A stretch of 53,809 nt of DNA from NCBI GenBank assembly GCA_002438635.1, contig DJPX01000008.1, positions 1 through 53,809 on the forward strand, given 5' to 3'. Source of the stretch: Bacteroidales bacterium UBA6401. GTDB lineage: Bacteria > Bacteroidota > Bacteroidia > Bacteroidales > UBA932. The notes beneath the pieces were generated by a model. That model made no database searches, was not told where the DNA came from, and saw only the letters and a list, made by a program, of their open reading frames with translations. How positions within the stretch are numbered: the first letter of the stretch is position 1; each line of letters opens with the position of its first letter. Positions 1 through 8,217 of this stretch are shown piece by piece. A program made the position numbers and the translations under genes.

Positions 1-39
1 ACCAAAAATGTCATTTATACCTATAAAGCGATGGCAAAA

Positions 40-987
40 TCACGACTTCCTATATTGTGATGGAGTGAGGCCGGTCTTGGCCTTGAAAAAGCGATAGAAA
101 GTGGTCTGATTAGGAAAATTCAACTCATAGACTATACTTTTGATACTCAAATCGGAGTATTTTAACATATTTTTAGCCTCAAGAATAACGAAGGCGTCTA
201 TCCACTCGTGAGCCGACTTTCCACTCACCGTTTTGACCAATTTAGATAGATACTTAGGAGTAAGATAAAGTTTATCAGCATAAAATGATAAATCACGCTG
301 TTTTGTGTGATAGTCGCGCACGAGTTTTAGAAAATCCTCAAGTATAGCTTTAGACCTGGTAGAAGAAACTATTTCAGTCTGCTTTTGTATGGCTTCTGAA
401 AGTCCATTGGTCCATATCGCCCCGATAAGATAGAAAAATGAAGAGATTAGTGAGGCAACGGACTCTTTAGTGTTAGGTATTTGTAGCGAAGATATGTTTT
501 GAATAAGTGAAAAATACTCTCGGCATAAAGCTCTTTCCTTATCTTCCAGAATTACGCAAGGATTCTCCAACAAGCGAAGGCTTTCATCGTAAAGCTTGTT
601 AAAGTCGAATCTTGTAGTGGACATAAGATCAGTTGATATGGCCACTACCCCGAATTGTACGGCTTTTTTTTCTTCTTCGCTTAAGTCTTCTGTTACTCGT
701 ACTATATTTCCTGGTGTGTATATAAACAATGAGCCTTTTTTTACGGTGAACTTTTTAAGGTTAATTTCTATATCGAACTGACCCTCACGACAAAAGTAGG
801 CCAAATATCCATTAAATCGACAAGGGTATTGCATTATGTCCATGTCCTCGGAGTAGTGCATATCAGCGATGAAAAGGTCGTCTGACAGAGTGTCACTAAC
901 CATAGTACTAGGAAATATGCTTTTTAACTCCCGTATGCTCAATTCTCTATACTTTTCCATAAAATCATTTTTTACAAAAATACTCAA
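40..987 (-). CDS. AraC-family transcriptional regulator
   Basis: A 315-residue DNA-binding regulator. The last ~100 residues form the AraC/XylS double helix-turn-helix: a first helix-turn-helix around 'LSFYADKLYLTPKYLSKLVK', then 'YELNFPNQTTFYRFFKAKTG' and the family ending 'LTPSQYR'. The N-terminal ~190 residues look like a cupin-type sensor (about residues 60-100), but no ligand can be named. The gene is divergent from the TolC/HlyD/permease operon that starts at 1125 and shares a 137-bp intergenic region with it, so it most likely controls that operon. A second in-frame ATG at 960 (MEKYREL...) may be the true start; both have A/T-rich leaders and the sequence does not decide between them. 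The family call is secure; target and inducer are inference. Confidence 0.9.
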   Translation of the reverse strand: MSIFVKNDFMEKYRELSIRELKSIFPSTMVSDTLSDDLFIADMHYSEDMDIMQYPCRFNGYLAYFCREGQFDIEINLKKFTVKKGSLFIYTPGNIVRVTEDLSEEEKKAVQFGVVAISTDLMSTTRFDFNKLYDESLRLLENPCVILEDKERALCREYFSLIQNISSLQIPNTKESVASLISSFFYLIGAIWTNGLSEAIQKQTEIVSSTRSKAILEDFLKLVRDYHTKQRDLSFYADKLYLTPKYLSKLVKTVSGKSAHEWIDAFVILEAKNMLKYSDLSIKSIVYELNFPNQTTFYRFFKAKTGLTPSQYRKS

Positions 988-1124
988 AAATTCTTAAAAA
1001 GTCGTTTTTTAAACCAAAATGTAGAATAATCCACTCTATTTGTTATACAAAAAGGTGCATATTTGGCCGGAACTTTGAGAAAGGAATAAACCGCGATATT
1101 AAAGAAATTTAAAAACATATAGTA

Positions 1125-2621
1125 ATGAAAAAGTTTATCCTTTCTGTGGCTTTTGTACTTGTATGCCTTTCTAGCATCGATGCAGGTGCGCAGCAAATTC
1201 TCACCTTGGATGAGTGCAAGCAAATGGCCCTTGAAAACAACAACGCTCTGAAAACTGCAGAGCAGAAAGTCAAAATCGCCGGTTATGATAAGAACATAGC
1301 CTTTGCCAATTATTTTCCGAAGATAACGGCTACTGGCACTTATATGTACTCTAATCAGGATATAAAACTTATAAGTGATGACACCTCTGAGTCTTTAAAA
1401 AATGCCGGAACCAACCTGCAGGAAAATATAAATTCTAAGGTGGGAGCCTTGATACAAGATCCGGATATAGTGAGTAAGTATCTTACTGATCCGGCATTTC
1501 AAAAGATGGTTAATGCTTTGAAATCCACTGATATTGCCACTCCTATCAACGCAATTGGAGCGCAAATAGCAGATGCTATGACTCTTGATATGCAGAACAC
1601 AACTGCCGCAGTCATATCCGTCCAGCAACCGGTCTTTATGGGCGGGAAGATAGTTGCATCGAATGCTATGGCTCACTATGCGCAGGAATTGGCCCAGAGT
1701 CAATACGATCAGCAATACAGCCAAGTACTTGTGGATATAGAGCAGGCTTATTGGCAGATAGTAAGCATATCTGCAAAAAAGCAGCTCGCGCAGAATTATT
1801 CAGATCTTTTAAAGCAGATGACAAAAGATGTGGATGCTCTTATAGCTGAGGGCTTTGCCACGCCTTCCGATGCTTTAACCATTAAAGTAAAGGCCAATGA
1901 GGCCGATATGCTTTATACGAAGGCAACTAACGGACTAGCATTGGCAAAGATGCTGCTATGTAAAGAGATAGGTTTGCCACTTGATAGTGAAATAGAACTT
2001 GCCGATGAAAATAGCGAGCAGATACCGACTCCGGAACTTAGTCAGGTGCTTAGTGATGAGGAAATATATGCTGCAAGACCCGAAATACGAAGTCTGGATC
2101 TTGCTAAAAAAATATACGATCAGAAAGTAACCATCGCGCGTTCAGACGCTCTCCCTAAGGTAGCGCTAACTGCTAACTATGTCATAACTAATCCTAATGT
2201 TCTGAACGGATTTCAAAACAATTTCGGCGGATTCTTTACAGCCGGCGTGATGGTTTCTATTCCTATTTTCCACGGGACGGAGAATATTCAAAAGACAAAC
2301 AAGGCCAAGGCCGAAGCTGTTTTGACTCAATATAAACTTGACGACGCGAAGGAGATGATTTCGCTTCAGGTAGCTCAGCTTAGACAAAGTGAAAATGAGG
2401 CGATGGAGAAGTTGGTTATGGCGCAGAGTAATCTGGCCAACGCAGAAGAGAACCTTCGTGTGGCAACTGCCGGATGGAACGAGGGCATGGTGGCTTCCAA
2501 TGTGCTTCTTCAAGCACAAACCGCTTGGTTACAGGCTCATTCAGAATGTATAGAAACGCAGGTCAAATTGCAGATGTGCAGTGTAAATCTCGCAAAAGCC
2601 GAAGGTAGAATAGTTGAATAA
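1125..2621 (+). CDS. TolC-family outer-membrane efflux protein
   Basis: A 498-residue protein with an N-terminal signal peptide (hydrophobic stretch at residues 4-20, cleavage probably after 'DAGA'). It has the two-repeat layout of outer-membrane efflux factors: it opens with 'LTLDECKQMALENNNALKTAEQKV', has long amphipathic helices and a mid-protein 'VISVQQPVFMGGKIVA' strand segment, and repeats the pattern with 'VMVSIPIFHGTE'. Family members trimerise into an outer-membrane barrel plus periplasmic tunnel. It is the first gene of a four-gene operon (17 bp before the HlyD gene) and supplies the exit duct for the inner-membrane permeases downstream. The substrate is unknown. The ATG at 1125 follows an A-rich leader, as is usual here. 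Confidence 0.92.
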   Translation: MKKFILSVAFVLVCLSSIDAGAQQILTLDECKQMALENNNALKTAEQKVKIAGYDKNIAFANYFPKITATGTYMYSNQDIKLISDDTSESLKNAGTNLQENINSKVGALIQDPDIVSKYLTDPAFQKMVNALKSTDIATPINAIGAQIADAMTLDMQNTTAAVISVQQPVFMGGKIVASNAMAHYAQELAQSQYDQQYSQVLVDIEQAYWQIVSISAKKQLAQNYSDLLKQMTKDVDALIAEGFATPSDALTIKVKANEADMLYTKATNGLALAKMLLCKEIGLPLDSEIELADENSEQIPTPELSQVLSDEEIYAARPEIRSLDLAKKIYDQKVTIARSDALPKVALTANYVITNPNVLNGFQNNFGGFFTAGVMVSIPIFHGTENIQKTNKAKAEAVLTQYKLDDAKEMISLQVAQLRQSENEAMEKLVMAQSNLANAEENLRVATAGWNEGMVASNVLLQAQTAWLQAHSECIETQVKLQMCSVNLAKAEGRIVE

Positions 2622-2638
2622 TTAAAAAATAACATATT

Positions 2639-3628
2639 ATGGAAAAGACACAAAAAAAAGGCAACCTTTTGTTAGGTATAATAGTTTTGGTTGCACTTAT
2701 CGCAGCGGTAGCTGTACTGGGTATTATTTTCTCAAAACCTAAAGAAGCTCTTGTCACAGGAGAAGCTGAGGCTGCTGAGTACCGCATTTCAGGAAAAGTT
2801 CCGGGACGCATAGAGGCTTTCTATGCAGCAGAAGGAGATATGGTGCATAAAGGCGATACGTTGGTCCTTATTGACTCTCCTGAAGTTCGTGCTAAACTTG
2901 CCCAGGCCAATGCTGCATACGAAGCAGCTGCTGCCCAGAGAAATAAGGCCAATAGGGGTGCCCGTGAAGAAGAAATAGCCGGAGCTTATGAGCTTTATCA
3001 GAAAGCTCTTGTGGGTCGTGATATAGCAAAAAAGACTCTTGATCGTGCATCGCGTCTTCACGAACAGAAAGTAATTAGTGATCAGAAATTCGACGAAGCT
3101 ACGGCTCAGTATGAGGCAGCAGTTGCTACTGCGCAAGCCGCTAAATCACAGTATGATATGGCCGTAAAAGGTGCCCGTGAAGAAGATAAGCAAGCGGCTA
3201 TTGCCCTTGTAGACAGGGCCAATGGCGCAGTGATGGAGGTAAAATCCTATCTTTCAGAATTAAAACTCACCTCACCAGTTGATGGTGTGATATCTGCCCG
3301 TTATCCTCATCAAGGAGAACTTGTGGGAACTGGTTCACCTATTATGACTGTAACCGATCTTTCTGATATGTGGTTCACCTTCAATATCCGCGAAGATAAA
3401 TTGCATAGTCTAAAAAACGGAGATGTTATTAAGTTGAGCATACCTGCTCTTGACGGAAAGATTATCGAGGCCCGAGTAAACTATATTGCTGCACGAGAGA
3501 GTTATGCAACATGGCGTGCTACCAACCAGACAGGGGAGTATGATGCTAAGACTTTTGAAGTAAGGGCTGTACCAGTATCAAAAGTAGAAGGACTTCGTCC
3601 TGGGATGACAGCCATTTTAGTAAAATAA
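2639..3628 (+). CDS. HlyD/EmrA-type periplasmic adaptor (membrane fusion protein)
   Basis: A 329-residue adaptor with one N-terminal membrane segment (about residues 10-30). A biotinyl-lipoyl-like half (about 45-75, 'YRISGKVPGRIEAFYAAEGDMVHKGD') is followed by a long alpha-helical hairpin rich in Ala/Gln/Lys (about 80-200). The second lipoyl half ('LTSPVDGVISARYPHQGELVGTG', about 218-240) and a beta-barrel domain close the protein. Adaptors of this kind bridge inner-membrane transporters to TolC. Within the hairpin, 'NRGAREEEIAGAYELYQKA' and 'VKGAREEDKQAAIALVDRA' are internal near-repeats, as in YbhG/YhiI adaptors. It lies 17 bp after the TolC gene and 4 bp before the first permease. Confidence 0.92.
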   Translation: MEKTQKKGNLLLGIIVLVALIAAVAVLGIIFSKPKEALVTGEAEAAEYRISGKVPGRIEAFYAAEGDMVHKGDTLVLIDSPEVRAKLAQANAAYEAAAAQRNKANRGAREEEIAGAYELYQKALVGRDIAKKTLDRASRLHEQKVISDQKFDEATAQYEAAVATAQAAKSQYDMAVKGAREEDKQAAIALVDRANGAVMEVKSYLSELKLTSPVDGVISARYPHQGELVGTGSPIMTVTDLSDMWFTFNIREDKLHSLKNGDVIKLSIPALDGKIIEARVNYIAARESYATWRATNQTGEYDAKTFEVRAVPVSKVEGLRPGMTAILVK

Positions 3629-3632
3629 AGTC

Positions 3633-4790
3633 ATGAGTGCTTTTCTAAAGGTGATGCGGCGGGAGTTCGCGATAATTCGCCGCAATCCTGTTTTCCTTCT
3701 GGGAAGTGTGGGGGTAATGGCGTTTTCCTGTCTTTTCTACCTGACATTCTTTAGGACTGGATTGCCAGATTCTCTTCCAATAGCGGTCGTGGACAATGAC
3801 AATACGTCGCTTTCGAGAAATTTCTGTCAGCAACTTGACGCCACGCAACTGGGTAAAGTAGTCTATTTTGATGATTTTGCTTCGGCACGCGAGGCTATGC
3901 AGACAGGTAAGGTTACTTCACTCTGTGTAATACCGGAAAATATGAGTGAGGATGTCTATGCTAATCGCAGACCTGTTTTTACCTACTATGTAAATTCTCT
4001 TTATATGATAGGTGGGGCATTGAGTTATAAGGATATCCTCACTATGGTAACGCTTACTGGAGGAGCCGTTCAACGCGAAGTCCTTAGGGCCAAAGGATAT
4101 AGCGAGGGACAGATAATGGGGCTGATACAGCCGATAGTGATAGATGAACATAAGATCGGTAATTCGACTACGAACTATGGAGTCTATCTCAATAATATTA
4201 TCCTTCCGGGGCTTCTTCAGTTAAGCATTATCTTCGTGTTGATTTATGCATTGGGTTCAGAATTGAGATATCGAAAGTCAAAAGAACTAATGGATGCCGC
4301 AGATGGATCCATAGCGGTGGCACTTTTAGGCAAATTGGCACCTTATACTTTGATTTACTTGATTTTAGGAATTGGACTCGATCTGCTTATGTTCGGAGTA
4401 TGTGGCTATCCACTTGCTGGGAATGTGGGAAATATGATGCTGGGAATGGTAGCACTGATTCTTGCAAGTGAGGCAGTGGCTGTAACCCTGATAAGTCTTT
4501 TTCCTATACTTCGATATGCTTTGAGTTTGGCAGCACTATTTACTATATTGTCATTTTCTTTTTCAGGCTTTACTTTCCCTGTGGAGGCTATGCCATTAGC
4601 CCTGCAAGGAGTGTCTGTGATTTTCCCTCTTCGGTTTTATTATCTGTTTTATGTTCAAGAGGCGATCTTCGGGACTGGGATAGGTGGATGGTGGCAGTAT
4701 ATAGTGTGTTTGTTAGTGTTCCTGGTAGTCCCTATACTTACTTCAAGTCGGCTTAAAGGGGCTTACATTAATCAAAATTACGAGATATGA
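3633..4790 (+). CDS. ABC-2 type transporter permease (first of two)
   Basis: A 385-residue inner-membrane protein with ABC-2 permease topology: one N-terminal transmembrane segment (about 20-42), a periplasmic domain of about 130 residues beginning 'SLPIAVVDNDNTSLSRNFCQQL', then five or six transmembrane segments from residue ~188 to the end. The 'AVVDND' start of the external domain is typical of the YhhJ/YbhR/YbhS class that pairs with HlyD adaptors. It overlaps the next permease by 4 bp (ATGA), so the two are probably translationally coupled and may form a heterodimer. No ATP-binding subunit is encoded in the operon. The exported substrate is unknown. Confidence 0.88.
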   Translation: MSAFLKVMRREFAIIRRNPVFLLGSVGVMAFSCLFYLTFFRTGLPDSLPIAVVDNDNTSLSRNFCQQLDATQLGKVVYFDDFASAREAMQTGKVTSLCVIPENMSEDVYANRRPVFTYYVNSLYMIGGALSYKDILTMVTLTGGAVQREVLRAKGYSEGQIMGLIQPIVIDEHKIGNSTTNYGVYLNNIILPGLLQLSIIFVLIYALGSELRYRKSKELMDAADGSIAVALLGKLAPYTLIYLILGIGLDLLMFGVCGYPLAGNVGNMMLGMVALILASEAVAVTLISLFPILRYALSLAALFTILSFSFSGFTFPVEAMPLALQGVSVIFPLRFYYLFYVQEAIFGTGIGGWWQYIVCLLVFLVVPILTSSRLKGAYINQNYEI

Positions 4791-5941
4791 TAAAGGAATT
4801 GAAAAGAATATTCGCCGATTCTTACGTGTTGATAATCTTCTTGTTAGGTGGGTTGATATATCCACTTATCTATGGCTTTGTCTATCATAAAGGAACCGTG
4901 GACGAGATGAGTGTGGCCGTGGTGGATTTGAGTCAAAGCAGTGATTCGCGCCGATTCATACAAAAACTGGATGCCACAAGAGAATTGGATGTTACATATA
5001 AATGTGCGTCTATGGAAGAGGTAAAGGTGTTAATGCAGCAGCGCAAGATTCATGGTGCAGTGCTCTTCCCTCGAGACTACGATACGCGACTCTCCAATAT
5101 GGAGCAAGCTACTATCTCGACTTATGCTGATATGGCTAGCTTCCTTTATTATAAGGACTTGACAATGGCAGTGAATCACGTGATGCTAGATGAGATGAAA
5201 CACATCGAGTATGGACGCTACGCTTCACTTGGAATGACGGATGAGAGCATAGCGCAACTCATCGAGGCTATACCATCAGAGGAGAGCATACCCTTTAATA
5301 CCAACTTCTCGTTTTTAATTTTCTTTCTTTCTGCGGCACTTATCTTAGTAGTTCAACAGACCATGTTTTATGGAGTAAGTGTAATGAATGGTTCCATGCG
5401 GGAAGGTCATGCCACGCACGATGGCTCGCTTGTTGGAAGAGCATCGGCCTATGCTTTTATATATATAGGTATAGCCATTTATGGCCTTATGATAGTGCCA
5501 ATGCTTTTCGGAATGCCGCAAAGGGGGCACCTTACGGATTTGCTCGCGCTGATATTCTTCTTTATAATTGCCTGTGTGTCATTTAGTTTCACCTTTAGTA
5601 GATTTGTTCGGCATAGAGAGACAGTATTCGTGGTGCTTTTGTTTATGTCTTCCATCTGTTTTTTTGTCAGTGGATGTGTGTGGCCGGTGAGCTCTTTCCC
5701 CCCTTTCTGGAAAGCATTCTCTTATCTGTTCCCATCGACTTTCATGATACAGGGTTTTAATAATGTGAACAATGCTGCCTGTACGCTTTCGATGGTGCGC
5801 CCTCAGATAATGGGACTTGTATGCCAATTCACATTCTACAGCATTACTGCCTTTTTGATGGATATCAGTGAGCGAAACCACTATCATTCGAAGTTGCACG
5901 ATAGGCTGGAAACTTTCCGCGAGGAACATTTTGACGCATAG
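4787..5941 (+). CDS. ABC-2 type transporter permease (second of two)
   Basis: A 384-residue paralogue of the preceding permease with the same layout: an N-terminal membrane segment (about 13-32), an external domain opening 'MSVAVVDLSQSSDSRRFIQKLDA', then a cluster of transmembrane segments from about residue 170. The segment 'FVSGCVWPVSSFPPFWKAFSYLFPST' is the usual conserved loop before the last helices. It is the last gene of the operon: a strong hairpin terminator begins 30 bp after the stop. A six-C run lies inside the gene (FPPF codons) but the frame is intact. The ABC-2 permease family is secure; the substrate is not known. Confidence 0.88.
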   Translation: MIKELKRIFADSYVLIIFLLGGLIYPLIYGFVYHKGTVDEMSVAVVDLSQSSDSRRFIQKLDATRELDVTYKCASMEEVKVLMQQRKIHGAVLFPRDYDTRLSNMEQATISTYADMASFLYYKDLTMAVNHVMLDEMKHIEYGRYASLGMTDESIAQLIEAIPSEESIPFNTNFSFLIFFLSAALILVVQQTMFYGVSVMNGSMREGHATHDGSLVGRASAYAFIYIGIAIYGLMIVPMLFGMPQRGHLTDLLALIFFFIIACVSFSFTFSRFVRHRETVFVVLLFMSSICFFVSGCVWPVSSFPPFWKAFSYLFPSTFMIQGFNNVNNAACTLSMVRPQIMGLVCQFTFYSITAFLMDISERNHYHSKLHDRLETFREEHFDA

Positions 5942-5970
5942 AAGAAATCTATTGCAAATGTGTTAGTTGA

Positions 5971-5998
5971 GGGTCGACATCTTTGTCGGCCCTTTTTT
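5971..5998 (+). terminator. Rho-independent terminator of the export operon
   Basis: An 8-bp stem GGGTCGAC/GTCGGCCC (one G-T pair) with a 6-nt loop, followed directly by TTTTTT. It lies 30 bp after the second permease stop. Confidence 0.85.
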
Positions 5999-6000
5999 AG

Positions 6001-6013
6001 TGACAATTTGTCA
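6001..6013. promoter_or_regulatory. Perfect 13-nt palindrome upstream of clpB
   Basis: TGACAATTTGTCA is a perfect inverted repeat (6-nt arms, one central T) in the 100-bp region between the upstream terminator and clpB. A half-site-like TGACAAA recurs at 6070-6076, just before the gene. It could be an operator for a dimeric repressor acting on clpB. No regulator is identified, so this is inference from position and symmetry only. Confidence 0.35.
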
Positions 6014-6099
6014 TTGGAATGTAATTGGATAGTTCACTGCCCGGTTTCTCTCTAGTTTATCGAGAAAGATGACAAAGAGGAATGTTTAATTATAATATT

Positions 6100-8145
6100 A
6101 TGGAGAATAAGTACGAAAATCTAGAAAAGTTTGCGATTAACCTTAACGAGAGGGCCCTTCAGGGGAAGCTCGATCCGGTAATCGGAAGGGACGAGGAAAT
6201 ACGTCGTGTCCTTCAGATTCTTAGTCGTAGAACTAAGAATAATCCTATTCTCGTAGGTGAGCCGGGTGTAGGTAAGACCGCCATTTCTGAGGGTATAGCT
6301 CAGAAAATTGTAGATGGTAATGTGCCTGAAAACTTGAAAAATCGTGTGATTTATTCCCTCGATTTGGGTGCCATAATAGCGGGTGCCAAGTATCAGGGAG
6401 AGTTTGAGGAGAGGCTCAAAGCTGTCGTGAAAGAAGTCATTGACTCTGATGGGCAGGTAATCCTGTTTATCGATGAAATACATACATTGGTAGGTGCTGG
6501 ACGTAGTTCTGGGGCTATGGATGCTTCCAATATCTTAAAGCCGGCCCTAGCAAGAGGAGAGCTTAGAACTATAGGCTCGACAACTCTGGACGAATATCAG
6601 AAGTATTTTGAAACGGATAAGGCTCTTGAGCGTCGTTTCCAGATGGTTACTGTTGATGAACCTACTCAGGCGGAGAGTATATCCATCCTTCGTGGACTTA
6701 AAGAGAAATATGAGAATCATCACAAAGTGAAAATCGAGGATGATGCGCTGATAGCAGCTGTGGAGTTGTCTTCTCGTTATATTACTTCGAGGTTCTTACC
6801 TGATAAGGCGATAGACCTAGTCGATGAGGCAGCTTCTAAGTTGCGTTTGGAGATGAATTCTGTTCCGGAGCCTATAGCTGATCTGGATAGCAAGATACGC
6901 CAGCTCGAGATTGAAAAGGAAGCTGTAAAGCGTGAAGGTGTTTCTTTGAAGCTAGACAAGATAGAGGCAGAACTTGCCGATGCTCGTAGTAAACATGATG
7001 AGTTACAGAAGCGTTGGGATGCCGAGAAAGGCATTTTGACACAGTTGCAAAGTGATCGTGCACAGTTGGAAGAATTGAAACTTCAGGCTAATAATGCAGA
7101 ACGTGCAGGAGATTATGGACGTGTGGCTGAGATACGTTATGGTAAGATGGCCTCAGTTCAGAAGAATATAGATGATCTTAGTGCGCAGAAGGCAGCAATA
7201 AAAGATCCTATACTCAGTGAATCCGTCACTCCTAACGACATAGCGGAGATTGTTGCTCGTTGGACAGGTATCCCGGTAAATAGGATGCTGGAAAGTGAAA
7301 AGACTAAACTCCTTCGTATGGAAGATGAACTTCACAAGAGGGTAGTTGGTCAGGATGCAGCTATAAAGGCCGTATCTGATGCAGTACGCAGAAGCCGTGC
7401 CGGGCTTCAAAACGAGAAACGTCCTATTGGCTCGTTCCTGTTCCTTGGAACAACGGGTGTGGGTAAGACGGAATTGGCCAAGAGCCTAGCTGAGTTCTTG
7501 TTCAATGATGAAAATATGATTACCCGTATCGATATGTCCGAGTATCAGGAGAGGCACTCTGTGAGCCGTCTAGTCGGTGCGCCTCCAGGATATGTAGGAT
7601 ACGATGAGGGTGGTCAGTTGACAGAAGCTGTTAGAAGAAAGCCATACTCTGTTATATTGCTCGACGAAATAGAGAAAGCACATCCAGATGTATTTAACAT
7701 ATTGCTTCAAGTACTTGACGATGGCCGTCTTACAGATAACAAGGGCCGTACTGTGGACTTTAAGAACACTATCTTGATTATGACATCAAATGCCACAGCA
7801 GAACAGATCAAGACGATGATGCGCCCTGAGTTTATCAATCGTATTGACGAGATCATTACTTTCGAGCAGCTTACAAAGGATGACATCCGCAAGATCTTGC
7901 ACTTGCAAATGAACATTCTTAGAGATAAGTTAGCTGATAGTGGAGTTGAAATTTCCTTCACAGAGGATTTCGAGAATTATATGACTAACGAAGGTTATGA
8001 TCCTGCTTATGGCGCACGTCCTATCAAGAGGCTTATGCAACGGGAACTGGTGAATATAATCGCTAAGAAGATTCTTGAAGGAAAGGTTACTAAAGGCACT
8101 AAATTGAATGTGGATGTAAGAAATGGAGAGGTAGTCGTAGAGTAG
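6100..8145 (+). CDS. clpB: ClpB-type AAA+ disaggregase lacking the N-terminal domain
   Basis: A double-ATPase unfoldase that with DnaK rescues aggregated proteins in the cytoplasm. From the ATG at 6100 it has 681 residues, against about 860 for usual ClpB. It begins almost directly at the first AAA+ module: Walker A GEPGVGKT at 53-60 and Walker B 'VILFIDEIHTLVGAG'. The coiled-coil M domain (about 255-365) is complete and ends in the ClpB hallmark 'IAEIVARWTGIPVNRM'. The second module has Walker A GTTGVGKT at 450-457, Walker B 'VILLDEIEKAHPDVFN' and sensor-2 'YGARPIKR'. The Clp-N domain (about 150 residues) is absent, and the D2 loop between 'MTSN' and 'RPEFINRID' is about 20 residues shorter than normal. 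Both ATPase centres look active. An earlier in-frame ATG lies at 6082. The M domain rules out ClpA and ClpC. Confidence 0.93.
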   Translation: MENKYENLEKFAINLNERALQGKLDPVIGRDEEIRRVLQILSRRTKNNPILVGEPGVGKTAISEGIAQKIVDGNVPENLKNRVIYSLDLGAIIAGAKYQGEFEERLKAVVKEVIDSDGQVILFIDEIHTLVGAGRSSGAMDASNILKPALARGELRTIGSTTLDEYQKYFETDKALERRFQMVTVDEPTQAESISILRGLKEKYENHHKVKIEDDALIAAVELSSRYITSRFLPDKAIDLVDEAASKLRLEMNSVPEPIADLDSKIRQLEIEKEAVKREGVSLKLDKIEAELADARSKHDELQKRWDAEKGILTQLQSDRAQLEELKLQANNAERAGDYGRVAEIRYGKMASVQKNIDDLSAQKAAIKDPILSESVTPNDIAEIVARWTGIPVNRMLESEKTKLLRMEDELHKRVVGQDAAIKAVSDAVRRSRAGLQNEKRPIGSFLFLGTTGVGKTELAKSLAEFLFNDENMITRIDMSEYQERHSVSRLVGAPPGYVGYDEGGQLTEAVRRKPYSVILLDEIEKAHPDVFNILLQVLDDGRLTDNKGRTVDFKNTILIMTSNATAEQIKTMMRPEFINRIDEIITFEQLTKDDIRKILHLQMNILRDKLADSGVEISFTEDFENYMTNEGYDPAYGARPIKRLMQRELVNIIAKKILEGKVTKGTKLNVDVRNGEVVVE

Positions 8146-8162
8146 TAATTTATGAATATAAA

Positions 8163-8199
8163 AATATGGCCGATCGGAAAGTTCCGACCGGCCATATTT
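8163..8199. terminator. Bidirectional terminator between clpB and the starch operon
   Basis: A 17-bp near-perfect stem (AATATGGCCGATCGGAA paired with TTCCGACCGGCCATATT, one G-T pair) with a 2-nt loop and flanking A/T tracts. It lies 17 bp after the clpB stop and 18 bp after the end of the convergent SusE/F-like gene, and can serve both. Confidence 0.85.
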
Positions 8200-8217
8200 A
8201 TTTAGTATAGGTTAGTT

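Noticed and set aside
988..1124. Promoter elements for tolC (CATATTTG with an upstream TTTG)
   Set aside because: The -7 element has one mismatch and the spacing to the only TTTG is about 15 nt, too short to be called.
984..1223. Minus-strand open frame of 79 codons between AraC and TolC
   Set aside because: It overlaps the start of tolC, has no recognisable content, and covers the divergent promoter region.
5697..5703. Run of six C inside the second permease gene
   Set aside because: It encodes Pro-Pro in frame and is too short to be a convincing phase-variable tract.
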